From contig NW_019774903.1 of assembly GCF_001039355.2 (NCBI RefSeq), positions 288,728 through 318,207 on the forward strand: 29,480 nt of DNA, written 5' to 3'. The notes beneath the pieces were generated by a model. The model made no database searches, was not told the DNA's origin, and worked only from the letters and a program-made list of their open reading frames with translations. A program made the position numbers and the translations under genes. Positions 8,469 through 21,287 of this stretch are shown here, piece by piece; within the stretch, counting starts at the first letter, position 1, and each line of letters starts with the position of its first letter. Origin of the DNA: Lingula anatina (Eukaryota; Brachiopoda; Lingulata; Lingulida; Lingulidae).

Positions 8469-9032
8469 GTGTTTCACAATTTGTTTAAGCCAAAAATAAA
8501 TGAAGCACCATTGGTTATTCTTCAGGCATCGTTCGGTTCGTTTTATTATTGAATAATAAAAAAGCGCCAGTATTTGAGCGATAAATCGTCGCCTTTATCG
8601 CAAACTTCGTAGAGATATGAAATTTTAGAATTTACGCTGTCTTTGGGTGCATAAATCAACTTTAGTCTGACTAATCAAGATTGATAAGTTGGTTTACGAG
8701 TGCCAATTTTATAAAAACAGAGTCAGTAGACGAATTTATTATTTTTTTCAAATATGTTTACTGAGCAGAGCAACTGATTTTTATGGAAAGTCGGGTTTTT
8801 GAAACTTTTTTAATTAAAGGGGGGGGGGGGGGGCTCAAATCCAAAGTGTAGGCTACTACAAATTATAAAAACATCATCATTTAGGGTTTTCCATTTGAAA
8901 AAGAAAGATTTCCTCTTTAGGGTAGGTTTCGCTACCGGTTTTATAAAGACATTTTCTTTCCTGATATCGATGAGGGAGTGTAGTGTCGCCGGTAATATGA
9001 TAATTGCATAGAAGTAGAGACTTTCTACATAC

Positions 9033-9054
9033 ATGTATGTATGTATGTATGTAT
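9033..9054. repeat. (TGTA)n microsatellite
   Basis: Five to six tandem ATGT units. Confidence 0.9.
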
Positions 9055-9115
9055 CGATAGATATAAACTCTGTATGACAATCTACCAAAGAGGAATTCCC
9101 GACGTGAAAATAAAC

Positions 9116-9289
9116 GGGGGCGTCTCGATAGTCCGAAGGTTCATTGGTCCGAAGGTTCATTGGTCCGAAAAGTGGTAACATTTTTATCGATTTTTTAATC
9201 AAGAGTTCATTGGTCCGAAGGTTCTATAGTGAACATTCGGACCAATGAACCTTCGGACTATTGAACCTTCGGACTATCGCTACGGCCCC
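9116..9289. mobile_element. 174-bp fold-back element with TCCGAAGGTTCA repeats and 8-bp TSD
   Basis: The termini are inverted repeats of about 54 bp (GGGG, then CGATAGTCCGAAGG and two or three GTCCGAAGGTTCATT units). They are flanked by a perfect 8-bp direct repeat AAATAAAC (9108-9115 and 9290-9297). The short middle also contains one unit plus a partial inverted one, so the whole can fold on itself. It has no coding capacity. The superfamily is uncertain: an 8-bp duplication fits hAT or P, but the GGGG ends are not typical of hAT. Confidence 0.85.
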
Positions 9290-9297
9290 AAATAAAC

Positions 9298-9615
9298 GGG
9301 CGTGCATGAATGACGTCTCATGCGCTCACATAGTTGCGCTGACGGACTAACAACTTAAACAACAACAATCTACACGCAATATTTGGCAAAATAGGCCTAT
9401 GTATTGGTAACGTATGTATCATGTGAATAATTTTTACAAATCATTTGAAGACAACTTGCCTCTTTTGTCCTGTTTCTTTTTTATTGTAACATAATGTGCA
9501 ACAATCGCATTCTAGGCCCCTACATGAAATTTGGTAAAGTAGGCTTGTATCGACAACGTATGTATCGATACTACGTAGATTGTAATTTGTTTTGGAGAGC
9601 TAGCTTTTTTGTACA
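9298..9615. other. Non-coding stretch with a degenerate direct duplication
   Basis: Segments near 9370-9420 and 9499-9568 share CAACAATC, ATTTGG(c/t)AAA, TAGGC and AACGTATGTATC in the same order, suggesting an old tandem copy. Nothing else is recognised. Confidence 0.5.
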
Positions 9616-9738
9616 GTTTAAAACTATAGGCTGATTTAGTCAAAATTCTAATTTCAAGAGGGGTGCGGTATATTTTTCAGAAACCGAAGGGGGTGGGGGT
9701 CAGGATCCCCTTGACCCCCCGCTTTAAATCCACCACTG
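9616..9738. mobile_element. hAT-like element, third copy, truncated
   Basis: It shares TAGTCAAAATTCTAATTTCAAGA and the terminal TCCACCACTG (inverse of CAGTGGTGGA) with the family at 3236-3506 and 7704-7889. The left end is missing. It ends about 130 bp before the TEX14 promoter-like cluster. Confidence 0.7.
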
Positions 9739-9863
9739 TTGGTCTAGCGTAGTCTATTAATTATTATTTTGTTTTTCTCTACGTCTATGATTATTAGGAC
9801 TGTTTTTGGCTTCTCCGGCGATGTACAACGGGCGCCTACCGAGTTGCGGGGTGATGGAATTTC

Positions 9864-9915
9864 AACCAATCAGACTTTGAATTTAGTTGACGTCGTCTGC
9901 TTCCGGCTTGGCGCC
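9864..9915 (+). promoter_or_regulatory. Promoter-like cluster for TEX14: CCAAT, CRE, ETS, E2F-type sites
   Basis: Within 52 bp there is a CCAAT box in NF-Y context (AACCAATCAG, 9864-9873), a CRE-like TGACGTCG (9888-9895), an ETS-type CTTCCGG (9900-9906) and an E2F-like TTGGCGCC (9908-9915). All lie 110-160 bp upstream of the TEX14 start codon. No strong TATA box is visible. The motifs are seen directly. Their use is inferred. Confidence 0.5.
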
Positions 9916-10023
9916 ACCATTAACTTTCCATGTGTGTATTTTTGTTGCCAAAATCAAGGTGCTGCAGGCCCCTGTTGCAGGCATTTAAAAACCTTTTGCC
10001 CTAACCATCATTTGCCTTAACCA

Positions 10024-13000
10024 ATGGCTGCATCAGTGACTGAGTAAGTGTCGAATTAATTGCCATTATCTGAATCAACTCAGAGTTCATCTCTTGCACT
10101 TGTAAAATGTACGGATATTTGTTTAAAAAAAAAAAAAAAACTAAGATGTTTACTTTTTTCATATGGGGGTTTTGCACCACGTTCATTTTTTCTCCTGAAA
10201 AAAATCAATTTTCACTTACTTGCAAATCATTGCTCGATCCTTTCCTTTTTGTGATTTGATGTTTTGCAATAAATACTTCGTCCAAACGCAGTGATCCCCC
10301 CCCCCCCCCCAAACATCACGCCTTGATCAAGCTACCCAGACAATCACCAAAATCACAATATCACCTGAAAACCATGCCACAACATGTAGACGAATCCCTG
10401 AAATATAATATTTAATCATCTGGCATGTGGCTCAAATCAGAAAAATTGGGCAGTGTGTCAAATATTAGAAATAATGAAAAACCTTGCTCCAGAGTTTTTT
10501 TTCTTTTCTTTTAGGCTTTTTCATGCTATAACTTCCAAGTTTAACATCAAGCTTGGTAGGATCGACAATTCCAAAGGACTGGAATTTTTGCTACATAAAG
10601 CTGCAGGAGAGGGACACAAGAAGTTGCTTGTCAAAGTATTAGAGAAAGGTACATTATTTTCTTTCTAACAGGGAAAAAATACTACATCATTAGGAGATAG
10701 TTTGAAATATAAGTTGCGGTGTTCTTGCTGTAGTTTTATAGTTTTATCAGGAAATGGAATCTGATATTTTAACTTTGTTGATGTACAAAATATCTACCTC
10801 CATAGTTTATTTTTTTAGATATGATACTTGGATTTCATGAATATGTTATAGGAATATCAGTGGATTTCCAAAATGACAAAAACCAGACTCCATTGTTTTG
10901 TGCAGTCTTACAAGAAAGAAAAAATGTGATTGATACATTACTGGAACATGGAGCAAACCCAAATGAGTAAGTATTTTTAAATATTTTTGTCAACAAAAAT
11001 TTGATATATTCTTAAGGAGAAATTTCATGTAATTTTTGTATCTGAAACTGTCATCATTTTAAGCAAAACTGACCTATAAACCACCTCTGATAGATCTATA
11101 TTCTGATAGATATATCTTGCTGATAGATCTATATTACAGTACACAGCAAATTACTCAGTAAATGCAAACCAATGTATCCCGTAATTGCTGGATCCTTTGT
11201 ATAGCTTCAAATAACAGGGCATAACAAAAATAACTAACTGAAAAATAACCCTTTTTTTCATGATATCTCGGATCCCTTTCATTCAGTCTTTATTTTCTCA
11301 ACAAATTTGTGTCAGGTATGACTTGACATTATTTGGCAAAATTTCAATTAAATTATTTACTTAGCTATATGTATATCTTGCCAAGTACCCCTGTAAGACA
11401 GCTGATTGTTAATAGGATTTAAATCTTTTAAATGCAATAAAGGTATGGGGTATAGACATTTCTGGATGTTTATTACATCATATCTTAGATGACTTCATTG
11501 ATATGATTCAAATTACATCACACAGTCTAATGATAATAACACATTTAAAGTAACAATATTTATCAACAACAACCCAGTCAAATTCACAATTATATGTATC
11601 CTGAAGATGAGTCTTAATATAAGACAAAAATTGATAATTAAATAAAGATATCATCTAACAGCACTTTAGGGTTTTTAAGGTGCTGGTTTGTGACTAATGA
11701 AGTTGTTGAAGATCAAAAGGGGAGGGGTAGTGTTAATACTTCATTTTTATTGGTTGTTATGTTCTGTAATTTATTACATAACTGAAAGAATGCAAGTCTT
11801 ACAATTATTGGTTTATTATTTTGTTATTATTATCTCTTTTCAGGCGTTGTGATAATTTTTGCTGCACCCCGGTTCACCTCGCTTGTAGAATTGGTTGTGT
11901 TGAAATATTGGAGAAGTTGTTAAGTGCAGGGGGTGACTTGCGTCTTCATGACATTGATGGAGAAACACCACAGGATTGGGCAATGAACATAGATGATCCT
12001 AAAAGACGAAAGAAAATGCTCGATTTTATAGAGAAAACACGACTGTTTGCAATGACCCACTCTGGAAGGGATATATTATTAGAAAATCAGTCAAGTCATT
12101 ACATGAACAGGTATGACAGTGCAAGTAGAAATTTGCATTTAATAATTTCTTTATTTCTAAAATGAAAAGCTGGTGAATTATGATTTGGCAAGCCTCCTTT
12201 GAAAAAATACAGATTTTTCCTTTTAAAACTTTATATTTAAACAGTGGAAATATTTAAATATCATTTTTTTTCCTTCCAATAATTTGTTCCTCATTACATG
12301 TATTTTGATATTTTATGACTTTTGTTGCAATGTTTTCTTTATTTATTTTATGGTTGTTTATCTTATTTTTATGTTTTAACATTGTTAAAACAATTTGTTG
12401 TGGTAGGTACTTTGTTTATCAAGCCTTAATATTTAAACAGAACAATTCTTTTTGTCCTCTTTCTTTACTTTCAATGTTACTTACATGATTTGTTTTTATT
12501 TATCTGTTAGACTGGTTCCATTTTATTTCAAGATCATAATGAATTTTCTGTTGTTTATGGTAAGTATAAAATCTTCCTAAGTACATGCACTGTAGTTGCC
12601 AAAAATAATATGAAGTTGAATAAGTTGAATGCTCGATGTGGTCCTTATTTTCTGATTGCTACCCTTATGCACTTCCCAATGAAAGTAGTTTATGTATCAG
12701 AACCAATACAAAATTGGTCACCCATAATCAAGTTCCAATTTGTTTCCTCTTTCCCCTTTTTTCCATAGAAACTCAGCATTAAGAATATGACATAACAGTT
12801 GTAGGGCAGACATTTTCTTTATTATGATGAAATAATCCCAGCTGGATATGGGGTCTTAACTGTCATTTACTGGACTTAAATAGTTTCAATTTGGAGTGTT
12901 GACAGCCCTTATAGAGTGGCACTTGCACAGCAAAGAAATGTATTAGTCCTGTTGTGATCCAGTCTACTTGTAAATCCTTTTCAAATATTGTCATTTGAAT

Positions 13001-16000
13001 GGAGAGGCATTTCAGTCTCTTAGACTTTTACCATGTCAGTGAACCTTTCAGGCCTTCAAAGCAAGGGTCTTTTGCACACTTGTTCCGTAAAGTTAGCAGT
13101 CATGGAAGTGTAAGTTCCAGCTCAGACCTGAGTAGAAGTGTCCAGAGTCTTGGATTTGGAAAGGTAAGTTAGTACAGGATATTACTGGTCAGAGGTCATC
13201 TCTCGTAACTTGTGTTTGTTCACCTTGCCATATCTATGGCTAAGGTTAGAAAGGCATTAGGTTGAATATTGGAATTCCATTTCAAACAATTTAATGCATA
13301 ATTCACTCAAATTCATCACAATGTCATGCCCTTAATTTATGATTTTTTATTATCTTTAATTATTTTTTGATCATCTCTGTGCATTCCCTTCAGGGACAGT
13401 AAGCATCAATGTATGCAAAAACATTTGCATTGTATATTGATTTACATAATATTGGAGGCTCCATAAGGAAAGTGTGTGGATTTGTTTTGACAGTTCACGC
13501 ATGACTCGGCGCAGCAACAATGAAAACCAAATAGAAAAATATTGCACTGAAAGTGACAATATCTATGTTTTGATTCAGTGCACCTCTGGAAAGTATACAC
13601 TGTGTGCGCAAGCCCGAAGTGATTGCCTTTTGAGAAGTGTGAATATCAAATGCCGAAACATACATAAGCTAATGATATGGAAATCAAACAGTAGGCTGAC
13701 TGTAGTGTCGGGAGGCAGTGACTAGACCTTTTGGAGTATCTTGTGCTATTTCAGATATACTTTGGTAGTAGTGGGCGACAGGCGGGCACGATGACCACCA
13801 TACCCTTGGTGACAGAAAATTCTTTGCATCATGATGATCATGGATTAACATATGACAATGGGGCTTTCATGGTGATGGAAAGGTATGGGCAATTTGTGTT
13901 TGTTAAGGCTCTTGATAACTTACCTTTTTAAGCTGGTTGATTAACCAAATTCATACACTGTGCTTAAAAGATTTAATGCTTGATTTTGAAAAAAAAAAGG
14001 CGCATTTATTATGCATGATCCTACAGTATGTAATGGCAGTAAAATTGCTATTGATTAGGTAACCAATACTATTAATTATATTCAAAGAAGAAAAACTATT
14101 GAATGAATAATGACCATTATTGTAAGGAAGAAAGAACATTTTTAGGCTTTGTATATTAGTAAAACTTTGATTATGATTATTAAAATTAATGTAAGATAGA
14201 ATAAAATTCATATTAGCACAGTTATTGCAATATGGCCAAGGTGTACTTTTTGTTGTGTCCAAACCTTGTTATTAGCACTTTTCCATTTGAATTTAAAAAT
14301 AACAGCTGGTTTGCACTGCTATGGTTAGGATGGTGAGTGTGAGAAAAGTAATTGACAGTGATGCACATTTTCCAAAGCGTTTTATTGATACCAAAGTGTG
14401 ACAAAGGTTTCAGATAGGTGCCGACAAGAAAAAAAAGGGGGGAAGTACATGATGCTCTAAATACAGAGGATGTGGTGTCTGCTGAGCATTGATGTCTTCT
14501 CTAGCAGAAAATGCCGTGCCCAAAACATGTCATAATTCATTACTGATCAAAGGGGTTTACAGGTAGCATGGGCTGCGGCTGTCACTATCTGAATGTGTGC
14601 AATCAGACATCTGCTTGGAAAGTATCGCATTTCACTCCTCATGCACTGCACTTGGGGACTTTGATTTCTTTAACCAAAGTTTTACTCGTCTGTTTAGGTC
14701 ATGATCATAAGGAAATTTTGAATTAAAGGTCTGTCTGTGGTTTTATATATTTTAAGTCAGAAAGAGCATATATGTTTTTGTCTGATCTGTATAATTATGT
14801 TTCTTATCCATCTTTGCTTCCAGCATGCTATGGAATAAAGTTACTAAAGTCACAGTGAAACGTCTTCATAAAGATCCACCTAAAGGAGGAGAAGTTGATC
14901 TCCTAATCAATGAAAATGAATGTATAGGGTAAGGAAAGTGTGAAGTAGACATCTTTCTTCATTTTGCTCTCTGGTGAAATATATTGACTATATTTGCTGT
15001 TATGTTACTCCACAAATTACTTTCTCTGTCCTGTAGAGTGGCTAACAATGGGCCCCATTATTAGGAAAGTACAACATTGTTTATTTAATTGAACAGCACG
15101 CACAGTGGTGGAAGCATGTATTGAGTATTTTGAATAGTATATGTCGCATTAACACCACTACCCATAGCACTCCCCACAACTTGGGGCACATGCAGTTGGC
15201 AAGCTTAGAGTGCATCACAGATTTTTGTCATTAGAGATCTATAATAATATGGACCCAAGATTGCTGATAGAAAATTCTATTTTTGCAGTGTGATAGAGGG
15301 ATATAACTGTAGAAATTTTAATTGGAAGGCTCTCATTAAAGAAATGTACAAATAGAACATTTTATTTTTAGATTCACCTTTACAACTTAAGCCATCATGA
15401 ACAGGATTTTTAGCATGAAATAATTTAGCATGATCATCAATTTTTGATGGGATTCTGAGCAATATTCTAGTATTATACCAATCAGGCCCTTAGGCAGTGG
15501 AGATAAGAAAGAACCACCCTTTTGTTCAGAAAAGTTATCTCTGAATCAATATATAATGTAGGTTCTAAGTATAATTTCTCAAGTTGGGGCAACTAAGGAT
15601 ATAAAGTCCATTTTCTTTCAGAGAGAGAGACCCCCCCCCCCCCTTTGAAATTGCAGATTTAGGCCTGCTAATTAACTAAAAGTATCCAATATGCAATTCA
15701 AGGCCATATTTTTCTTCATAAGTTTACATCCATTTCTTGCATTTTCACATGACACTTTCTTGCTATTTTTAGGCATGGGCTAGGTCATAATTTTCCTACT
15801 TTAAAGTATTTTTAAAAGGGATGCAACATGCTTTGGGACACATACATGCAGGGTTTGATGATTGAAGATTATATGGCTATCATGTATGCTGTCCCTTCAT
15901 TTTAAAGCAAAGTTCCCAATTCACTGAACCGTCAAATGTAGCCTCTCCAGAATGCACCCTTCCAGTCTCTGCAGTGGTTATGTGTAAATGCTTTAGAGTC

Positions 16001-19000
16001 CTTTATTTGCATTTGAGGCAAACCCATTTAAAAGAAGGGATCTCATTACCCAACTTTTGTCAATATTTGAAACCTTGGGCTAAGTTTTGAAGAAGAAACT
16101 ACGTAAGCAGTATGAAAAGCCTAGATCTGTTTTTAATAGCACAAGGGACCTATTTATCAAAGAATTGATAGCCATAATATGTAATAATAAAGTGATAGCT
16201 GTTATATGATGCTACATACTTACTTCTATTCACATGTACTGTGACTGTTTATAAATAGAGAATGTGATTCCTATATATACTGTACCTGATGCAAATCCTT
16301 TTTTACCAACAATTATCTTTCCACTTACTGATCGGCATATTTAAATGTTTTAACTTCCAGTCAATATTTGCTGTAATTTATCTTTATTGTAGTCGTTCAT
16401 CAACTAAAGTAAGCCATCGCAGTTATCTTAGAAAACCTATGTTGCCTGTTTTATATAAAATTGTACATTGTTTGAACCATTCTCTTAGTCCAGTAATCAA
16501 GACGTCTTCAATAAAGAGAGTAGTAACCATAAATTAATGCTGTGAGATGAACATATACGTGTAATAGTTGGATATTCTTTGATATGTGACAGGTGAAGGG
16601 AATGTACACAATTGCTACTTTATGTGGGTATTTCTAATTGCAGAAATTACCTTACATTTATTTCAGGCAGCTAAGACACCCAAATATACTTCTTCTGATG
16701 GGGATTTGCCAGACAGAAAATTTGAATGGAATAGTTTTACTCTACGAAAGAATCAACTTTGGATCCCTTTATCATTATATGCATGAACGAGTAAGTACTG
16801 AATAGTGATGACATTTGATACCTCTTAATTATCTTTGTTGAGGATTGTTTATGGACCCCATCATTTTCTTGCATCATTTTTTGAAGTTCAGAATAGAAAT
16901 GGGTCAGAATGCAATCATAATATATCATAAATGGAACTCTGTGGGAACAAATGATATATAGTAGTTATACAAAATTAGTTGATGCCATGGAACAGCTAGT
17001 TTAAAGCATGCCCCACTAATGAACATGTGCTACTGTGTTTGCCAAAACCAGTATTTAAAAAAGAATCTCATTTCATGGATTTAGAGCATGACTATACAGA
17101 TTATCATGTTTGCCTTAATGAAGTATCCTACATGTAAATACTCGTCAATGCTCTACCCTTGACAGTGGAAATTCTCCATTTTGTTAATCTGTGAAGTTAC
17201 TTGAGGACCGAAATTATTGTGCAATTTTTTGCCTTTTACATACACATCAGATTAATGGTATCTTTGATGAACATTATTTTGCAGACCTACAGTTTTCTAT
17301 GCCAGTTCCTTTATCTGGTTTAGTAAAAATTACACATACAGTGTGTCCTGGTTGAGCATTTCTGGGTTATGCAAAAGTAAAAGGGCAGTGTGTTTGATTT
17401 TGTAAAGAGACATGAACCCAAATGATCATATAAGGACAATTTCTTTTTTTGAAAGGTGAAAAGAGAATAAAATGTTGATATTTTTTAGAATTAACTGAAT
17501 TGCTACAAATAGTTCTTTTCATTCTTTTTTCTCCTTACAACATTTATTTTCTAAACAGAGAGCTTATGTATATTGCTTTTTTTCAAGTCAAAGGTAGAAT
17601 TAAAGTTTTCAAAACCATTTTAATGTTTTATGATTGACAACTGTCCAACCAATTCTTTCTTAGTCTTTCCAAGAACAAAATTTCAAAATAATATAGGCTG
17701 AACTGAAGGTCTTTATTTAGGACGTTTTACATTTTGACATGTTGACCCCACAGAAGATTTAGATTATACTGGTTTAATTTCAAAAGAAGGTTTATACAAT
17801 GGTTGAGGCCATATGTGGATCTCATTTTATGCATTGACTAATGCCAATGAAACCAATAAATGTAATTGGTCTTTGTGACGGCATTTAATTTTAAAATCCC
17901 ATCTTCTGGCTCTCTGTCATAGAAATTTTGCCTTTTAGCTGCTCACAGAGGTATAGAAAAGAAGGGCTTTTTATTTGATATATGATACCCACCTATTAGA
18001 TTTCTTGTGGTATAATGTACACATTTAGTTGACTTAGTTGATGAAGGGGGTTGGCTTGTTGATTTTGATCACCTTTAGTGGTCAGGTTAAGCAGCAAATG
18101 TTTTCTTAAGTTATTTATACTTATATATTGCACGCCAGCATTTCCTGTGCCATGTGATATTTAACTTTGGGGCACCCTTATGTTATGTTTTTCATTTATT
18201 TGTTACAAATTTGAGGCAATTTTTCATTTCCAATTCTTTTGAATTTTTAAAATGCTGTTGAGATTCTGAATCTGTAAAATGTGCTTGCAGACATGCCATT
18301 TGTAAGTTCTAACAATTATAAGCAAATATTGAGTCTAATATTAAAGCTTTGAAGTCTTTTTCCCTATGATGATTTAAAATTTACAACATCTTTGTTTATT
18401 GAAATTGTTGAATATAAAATTCATTAGCAAGTTAAGTGATGCACATTGTTACATATTTTCAGACCGAACATCTTTCTCATCACGGAGCTTTGGAAATTCT
18501 GACCCAGATTTGTGATGCCATAATGTACATCCACCAGCAAAATTTCTTACACTGCTCTCTGACATCACATGCTATACAGCTGGTTAGCTCTCATCTTGCC
18601 AAACTTGGAAATTTCGATTACATGGTTGAACAGTAAGTAAATATGTGCTGTAAAAAATTGAAGCGGTATGGTAAAATTTTGTTTATATAATTGGTATGTA
18701 TGGCAATATGTTTTTTATTATTATAATATTTTTGTTATATGGGAATCTGGAAGGTGGGATACAAATTATTGAGCCATTACAAGATAACTAGTCTAGGTAA
18801 ACATATCTCCTTTGTGAAAAAGAGTGAATGTTTGTATAGATACATTGTGTAGTACTAGATCTTCAATTATTAGATTTACAGGGTGAATGCATACCATACC
18901 AGGTCAAGTACCCTTGAATTATACTACCCAAAATGTGACCAATTTGATTCTTCAGGTGTGATGAACCATATTACCAGAAGAAAAGCCATGTTGTGGAGAA

Positions 19001-21223
19001 CATCTATCCCAATGCAGTTTACAATTGGATGGCTCCAGAGTTGATGAAAGGGGAGCCTCCTAGTGAACAGTCGGATATGTACAGCTTTTGTGCGGTCATG
19101 TGGGAAGTGTTTATGGGTAGGGTATTTTGCTGGAGCATGCTTGTTAAATCAGTCATGAGGTCTTTTTCACGCAACTTGTATAAGGGTCGTTAATGGTCAG
19201 TGGGTGATGAAATGAAACAACCCTTTTTGAATGAGAAAAGATCGATTCTGCATGCTTTTCCAAGTTTGAGGATGTCTTCATCAATTTTACATCAACATAT
19301 AGAGCAATCAATGTACAAAAAGGGACAAATTACTGCACATCCTACAATGAATTACATGTAGAACACGGACATTTTTCTATGCTAGAAAGTTTGCAAAACT
19401 ATTTTTCTGTTTTCCTCTATACTAAGAGAACAGACATTTTTGTGGACAAGTTATTACTGAAAAATTTATTTACATAATACTGCTTAGTTGTTTTTAACAG
19501 ACCTTTTGCCCAAGGAAGTGGCAAAAGTAAACACCACACTCCTTAACCTTTACATTAAACTACTGGCATTATAGGTTTATTGACAAATCATTTCACCTTG
19601 TTATTATTGTCACCCCCCAGTCTTTCATGGATCTCTGAAGGTAACCTGTAGATACTTCCAGTCACACACCCAAAGACTTATATTGATTTTAGATTTTACA
19701 TAATGAATGATACAATTACGACTGTGACCAGAGCATTGTGACTTAATTCAATGAGCCATGCCTTCAATAACCTGTGTCTAGGGCTCTCCATTTTTCTGCC
19801 TCATGTAGCCTGCATATTCGGTTAGTTTCAAGGTGAGCAGGGTTGCCTATGTTACAGTACTCAAAATGTGTAGATCTACTGTTAAACATGCTATTATCAG
19901 TACAATTACAACTGAAAACTGAGAATTGATTCTGGAAAATCTGTATAATGCATATATATCTCAGAAATAGAAAGTATTGGAATATCCATCTTCATGTTAT
20001 TCATTGATTGTGATTTCTTTTCAATTGCAGGGATACTTCCATGGGGATCGTCTGATGCAGAACACATAAAAAGAGAAGTCCTTGAAAATAGAAATAGCTT
20101 GCCTCTGTATGTTGACAAACTCTCACAGCCCTTTGACTCAATCTTAGAAGGGGGCTTGCAGTTAGAGCCCAGTGACAGAAGACTTGCATTTGAAGGCAAT
20201 GAAAGAAGACTTACCTTTGAAGTTATGAGGGATTTACTTTCCACAGTTCCACAGGTACATCTGTGCATTGTAGGAGCAAATATAATGGGCTGTCAGATTT
20301 AATTTTACACCTGTGGTTGCTTTCACAATAGAATTAAAGATCAAAAGTTGGTCTTTCATGTACTGTAGCTGAGAAATTCTGCTCTAATTTCAGGGTATAT
20401 TCATGGTAGTTCCATTGGATAAATAAAATATCCATTTCTTTTTTATGAAGCAGAGGCAATTTTCCATTTAATAAGTGGATTAAAACTCATTTGTCTTTGG
20501 TCAAAATAAACAAAATATTTTATTTTTAAGTTAAGACTAACTTTTGTGAGAAGCTTTATTATGAAACTGACCTCAGTAAATGTAACACTTCCAATATAGT
20601 GTGAATCTTATAATGCTTTTTGAATTGCCATTTCACTAAATCTCTATAAATCAATCAATATGATGTTGAAACTTTTCATAATTTATTTTCTTTTTGTCTC
20701 AGATGAGGAGGGCAAATGTTCCAAATATTCCAAACAAAGTAGTTCCCCAAAGGATAAAGACTAAAAACCAACATATGGATGTCAGTACAAGTGAAGATGA
20801 TGCTCCTGCTGCTCGTCATCAACAAAGGATGCGAAAAACTCCATCTCCACCAAGACACAGGTATGTGTTTGCTGTAGTGTGTGTACACATGTATATGAAC
20901 CCCTCAACACATCTATTCAGTTAACATCTATTTAGTTATCTATTCAGTGAAGATATGTTTTAATGAAATGTGTTCATAGTTTCCAATAATTTATTTCTGT
21001 TAAAAGTTTTTCTGTTTTGAAAAAAATTCTTCTGTCTTTCAAAACTGAAAAACAGTATAGAGATTGAAATTGTAAAACAGCATGTAGGAACACTGGTGGG
21101 TGGAATGTTAAAAGCTTGATTGTGACCTGTTGCGGAGGAAAATATGTTAGTTGTGCAAATACAGCAAGGGTCTAGATAGCTGGTCACTATACAGTGTGTG
21201 TGTATATATATATATGGAGCTTN

Positions 21224-21287
<64 letters not shown>

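Larger units (their letters stand above)
8159..9107. other. Non-coding stretch with microsatellites
   Basis: No gene is seen. It holds a (TTTA)n tract, a poly-G run near 8820, a (TGTA)n tract and a small hairpin (GCGATAAA...TTTATCGC, about 8578-8601). The short ORFs here run through simple repeats and are not credible. Confidence 0.6.

Noticed and set aside
8426-9054. CRISPR-like or satellite array suggested by repeated TTTA and TGTA units
   Set aside because: Plain microsatellites in an animal genome, without spacers.
8810-9202. Minus-strand ORF of 130 codons
   Set aside because: It runs through poly-G, a TGTA microsatellite and part of a fold-back element, so it is not credible as a gene.
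12512-12559. Potential extra TEX14 exon between exons 4 and 5 (AG before, GTAAGT after)
   Set aside because: Exon 4 joins exon 5 directly in the right phase to give MNRPSKQGSF. The candidate encodes a hydrophobic stretch unlike the protein and is not needed.
13474-13725. 83-codon ORF in TEX14 intron 5
   Set aside because: No recognisable product. It is flanked by coding exons of another gene and fits chance.
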